DNA from: CAWGCE01 sp964480915
Lineage (GTDB): Bacteria; Planctomycetota; Planctomycetia; Pirellulales; Pirellulaceae
Direction: 5' to 3'
NCBI GenBank assembly: GCA_964480915.1
Contig: CAYZRS010000001.1
Coordinates: forward strand, 1 to 64,000
Length of the DNA: 64,000 bases
Below are positions 61,595 through 64,000 of the stretch, piece by piece. The position numbers and the translations under genes were made by a program. The notes below the pieces were generated by a model that was given only the letters and a program-made list of their open reading frames with translations, did no database searches and had not been told where the DNA came from. Every line of letters begins with the position of its first letter. The first letter of the stretch is position 1.

Positions 61595-62854
61595 TTGATC
61601 GACTTTGAACTTATTGATGACGCGGGCGGGTTTCCGATCTACTTTCAGCGGTTGCCGGTCAACTCGGTTTCGATCTACTGGCTCGTTTTCGTCGGCAGTG
61701 CGGACGACGAGACGGTCGGGAACCATGGGATTTATCATTGGTTCGAGCACATCCCGTCACGCGGCACGGTGAAGTATCCCGCCGGCTATCGAGATACGGA
61801 AGCTCGCTTAGTCCGGCACGGCGGCAGCGCTGGGGCGGAAACCGACTATTCCCATACGGCCTACTATGCCGACGTTCCGCGTCGCGTGTGGCCAATGGCG
61901 CTCGATATCTTGACCGACATGTTGGCGCAGCCTCTCTTGCGTCCGGAAGATATCGAAGCGGAACGAGAGATCATCCAGCAAGAAATGGATGAATGGCATT
62001 CGTCGCCGTACGGAGAGGCTTTGTGCTTGCTGCCTGAATTGTTGTGGTCCGGGCACCCTTGGGGCCATGATCAGTTGGGCTCGCGTGAATCCCTGCTCTC
62101 GATGAGCCCCGAGATGTTACGGTCGGCCCATCGGGCAGGTTACACGCGATCGCGGTGTGTCTTGTTTGTTTCGGGCGACCTGGAGCCGGCCGAGGTGGTG
62201 GATACGGTGTCCGCGACCGTCGAGCATTTGCCCCAGGGGCAGGGCGACCCTCGGACAAAACCGGCCTCCTATGGCGCATTACCCGCGTGGCAGGGAGGTG
62301 CGCAGACCTGGCGTAAAACGGGGCACGAAGATTCGGCCGTCTTCTTGTTATTCCCCGTGCCCCCAGCCGCTGCTGTCGAGGATGCGCACCTCCTCTGGAC
62401 CGTTGTTGAGTACATGATCACGGCTGGCGACCTTGGATCGCCACTTCATCGAATCGTTCGTGAAGATTCACGGTTGGCCTATTCACCTGGTCTCATTTCA
62501 TCCGTTGGTCCCGATGGAGGTTATTGGGGGTTGGAGGCCCAAACCAATATTGCCAATCCGCAGGAAGTGATCGATGGTTTCTGGCAAGTCCTCCGCAGTC
62601 CCGATGTGCGTTCCGTCGACTGGTTCGAATTCGTGCAGGATACGATTCGCGGCGAATTTGACATGCACGATCCGAGCCCAGGTGATTTCACGGAAGAGGC
62701 GGCAGGGCGCCTGACGGGCTACGGTGAAGTGTGGTCCGATCAAGAATTACGCCGCCGCCTGTTGTCGGTCTCGCAAGAGACGGTCGTCGAATTTCTCGAC
62801 GCGCTGTCGCCAGAGAACGGACACGCATTGATCTTCCAGGGAACGCGAAGTTAG
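61595..62854 (+). CDS. M16-family (insulinase-type) zinc peptidase
   Basis: 419 residues from TTG 61595. The inverted zinc motif HxxEH is HWFEH (H48, E51, H52), and the third ligand is E130 in EREIIQQEMDEW. The TDYSHTAYYADVP segment and the VLFVSGDLEP opening of the second subdomain are as in M16B enzymes. Length fits a single-chain bacterial M16B peptidase. Many M16B proteins work as pairs with an inactive partner, but no such gene is adjacent. No signal peptide, so probably cytosolic. An ATG at 61587 is out of frame. Confidence 0.92.
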   Translation: MIDFELIDDAGGFPIYFQRLPVNSVSIYWLVFVGSADDETVGNHGIYHWFEHIPSRGTVKYPAGYRDTEARLVRHGGSAGAETDYSHTAYYADVPRRVWPMALDILTDMLAQPLLRPEDIEAEREIIQQEMDEWHSSPYGEALCLLPELLWSGHPWGHDQLGSRESLLSMSPEMLRSAHRAGYTRSRCVLFVSGDLEPAEVVDTVSATVEHLPQGQGDPRTKPASYGALPAWQGGAQTWRKTGHEDSAVFLLFPVPPAAAVEDAHLLWTVVEYMITAGDLGSPLHRIVREDSRLAYSPGLISSVGPDGGYWGLEAQTNIANPQEVIDGFWQVLRSPDVRSVDWFEFVQDTIRGEFDMHDPSPGDFTEEAAGRLTGYGEVWSDQELRRRLLSVSQETVVEFLDALSPENGHALIFQGTRS

Positions 62855-62888
62855 CGGCATGCGCTCCGGCGATGCTCATGGCGCGGCA

Positions 62889-64000
62889 CTAAGACTGCAG
62901 CAACTGCCAGACGCCCTGAATTCCCATCCACGAAGTCACGATGGAAAACAGTAGGATCGATAGCAGCACGACCTGTGTGGCCAACGTGTGCTTGTGCTTG
63001 CCCATTAGATCTTGCCGGTTGCCCAAGTAGAGGATGCACGCGACCGTGACAGGCAAGATGACCGAGTTGAAGGCTTGCGAGACGATCATCACGAGGACCG
63101 GGCGCGCCTTGAAAATGGGGACGACGAATCCCAGCAGCGAAATGAGCAGTACCATCAGGCGATATTTGGGCAGCGTCATCGTGCGGGGCGACTGATAGAA
63201 ATCGCAAAGCAACCAAGGCAGCATCAGGACGTTGGGGAACTGAGACGAGACGCCAGCAGCCACGATCCCGATGGCAAATATCGACGTGGCCAATCGACCG
63301 GCCAACGGTTCCAAGAGTTCGATCATTTGCGAGGCCTTGGCCAGGCCGAGCCCCTCGGCATGAAGCGTGCCCGCCGCTGCCGCCATGATCGAACCGCTGA
63401 TGACAAACATCATGATGGCCGAAACGAAGGCGTCATTTCGCTGCTGCTGGATATCGTCGATCGACCAGCCGGCCTCTTTCACCAGTGTCGTTCTGATGAT
63501 GAATAGCCCCGAGAAAACCGTCGTGCCGACCATCGACGCGATCACCAGGAAGGGGCCTTTGCCCGCATCGGCAGCGACTTCCGGGAGATTGGGGACCAGC
63601 CCCTGCAGGATTTCCAGCGGCGGGGGCATCAGGAAGAAGAAGTTGACCAAAAAGCAACCTGCCATGACGGCGACGATCGCGGCCAAGCTGCGTTGGAAGA
63701 ACTGAGTGTTCCCGTTCCAGAAAATGAAATAGACCAACGCGATGAAGAACCCGGCGAAATAGATGGGGGCGATCCCCTCAGCGACGAACGTCTTCGACCA
63801 TTCGTAGCAGATGTCTGCGACGATCCCCATCACCCCCATCACGCTTCCGCTGACGCCGGCTGTCAACGCCACAATAAAGAAGATACCGACAGCAGGATGG
63901 ATGTGTTTGCGAAAAGCTTGCAGCGCCGTTTCGCCCGTCACGAGCGTGTAATGTCCGTAAACGTTGATCATAAAAAAGGTCGCCAGACAGGAGGCCACAA
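62889..64000 (-). CDS. Nramp-family divalent metal transporter (5' end cut by the window)
   Basis: At least 370 residues, with the N-terminus beyond position 64000. About ten membrane helices are visible (for example FFIVALTAGVSGSVMGVMGIV, FFIALVYFIFWNG, LVIASMVGTTVFSGLFI). The SMVGTTVFSGLFIIRTTLVKEAG segment and the AAGVSSQFPNVLMLPWLLCDF region are Nramp-like. The first-helix DPGN metal-binding motif would be in the missing part. Family members import Mn2+ or Fe2+ with protons. This one belongs to a divergent planctomycete branch with larger loops, so the cargo is uncertain. Confidence 0.85.
   Translation of the reverse strand, partial: VASCLATFFMINVYGHYTLVTGETALQAFRKHIHPAVGIFFIVALTAGVSGSVMGVMGIVADICYEWSKTFVAEGIAPIYFAGFFIALVYFIFWNGNTQFFQRSLAAIVAVMAGCFLVNFFFLMPPPLEILQGLVPNLPEVAADAGKGPFLVIASMVGTTVFSGLFIIRTTLVKEAGWSIDDIQQQRNDAFVSAIMMFVISGSIMAAAAGTLHAEGLGLAKASQMIELLEPLAGRLATSIFAIGIVAAGVSSQFPNVLMLPWLLCDFYQSPRTMTLPKYRLMVLLISLLGFVVPIFKARPVLVMIVSQAFNSVILPVTVACILYLGNRQDLMGKHKHTLATQVVLLSILLFSIVTSWMGIQGVWQLLQS

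Noticed and set aside
1..64000. CRISPR arrays, insertion sequences, prophage, tRNA and rRNA genes
   Set aside because: No spaced direct repeats, transposase or integrase motifs, phage structural genes or RNA-gene cloverleafs were seen when reading both strands by eye. Very diverged or small elements could be missed without a search.

Overview
The window looks like a chromosomal segment of a planctomycete, most likely of the Pirellulaceae type (Rhodopirellula/Blastopirellula-like). This is inferred from gene content: dockerin-like repeats followed by PEP-CTERM tails, an N-terminal LExRxLLA (LEPR-XLL-type) motif, an ECF sigma factor next to a very large serine/threonine kinase, and two separate MoxR/DUF58/von Willebrand A (vWA) loci. 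Genes are dense on both strands with many ATGA or TGATG overlaps. A run of 100 N (52373-52472) marks an assembly gap, and the last gene is cut by the window edge.

Region 1 (1-5.9 kb) is a kynurenine-pathway cluster. It holds 3-hydroxyanthranilate dioxygenase, a convergent aldehyde dehydrogenase, and the run formamidase - kynureninase - kynurenine 3-monooxygenase. Together these cover N-formylkynurenine to the ring-cleavage product and, probably, later semialdehyde oxidation. Tryptophan 2,3-dioxygenase and the ACMS decarboxylase are not in the window. Region 2 (5.9-10.7 kb) holds Tex and an acyltransferase-3/SGNH-like fusion whose SGNH catalytic residues look replaced.

Region 3 (11-26.9 kb) is a long co-directional locus: MoxR ATPase, DUF58, a BatA-like vWA protein, a second vWA/GATase-like membrane protein, a large DUF4175-like membrane protein, two exported proteins of unknown function, a terpenoid-cyclase-fold exported protein and a thioredoxin-tailed exported protein. 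The DUF4175-like gene has an in-frame UGA followed 3 nt later by a perfect 9-bp hairpin, after which the same reading frame continues for about 200 codons. Region 4 (26.9-33.5 kb) has a dockerin/PEP-CTERM protein, a FAD-dependent oxidoreductase, a YebC-family regulator and a chimeric M50 membrane protease.

Region 5 (34.1-43.1 kb) is the second MoxR locus, a compact Bat operon in which BatB+BatC and BatD+BatE appear as single fused proteins. Region 6 (43.6-54.1 kb) carries a DEAD-box helicase, a TPR-sulfotransferase, a dockerin/PEP-CTERM exported protein, the ECF sigma/kinase pair, the assembly gap, a LEPR-motif surface protein and a small exported protein.

Region 7 (54.3-58 kb) is an overlapping three-gene nitric-oxide signalling unit: H-NOX sensor, histidine kinase, and a response regulator with GGDEF and EAL domains. 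Region 8 (58-64 kb) has a DTW-domain protein with a degenerate DnaQ-like tail. Next comes a sensor-less sigma-54 activator diverging from a near-perfect -24/-12 promoter that drives a receiver-like protein and a 73-residue basic protein before a clear terminator. An M16 peptidase and a truncated Nramp transporter close the window.

The two most unusual signals are the UGA/hairpin inside the DUF4175-like gene and the self-contained sigma-54 cassette.
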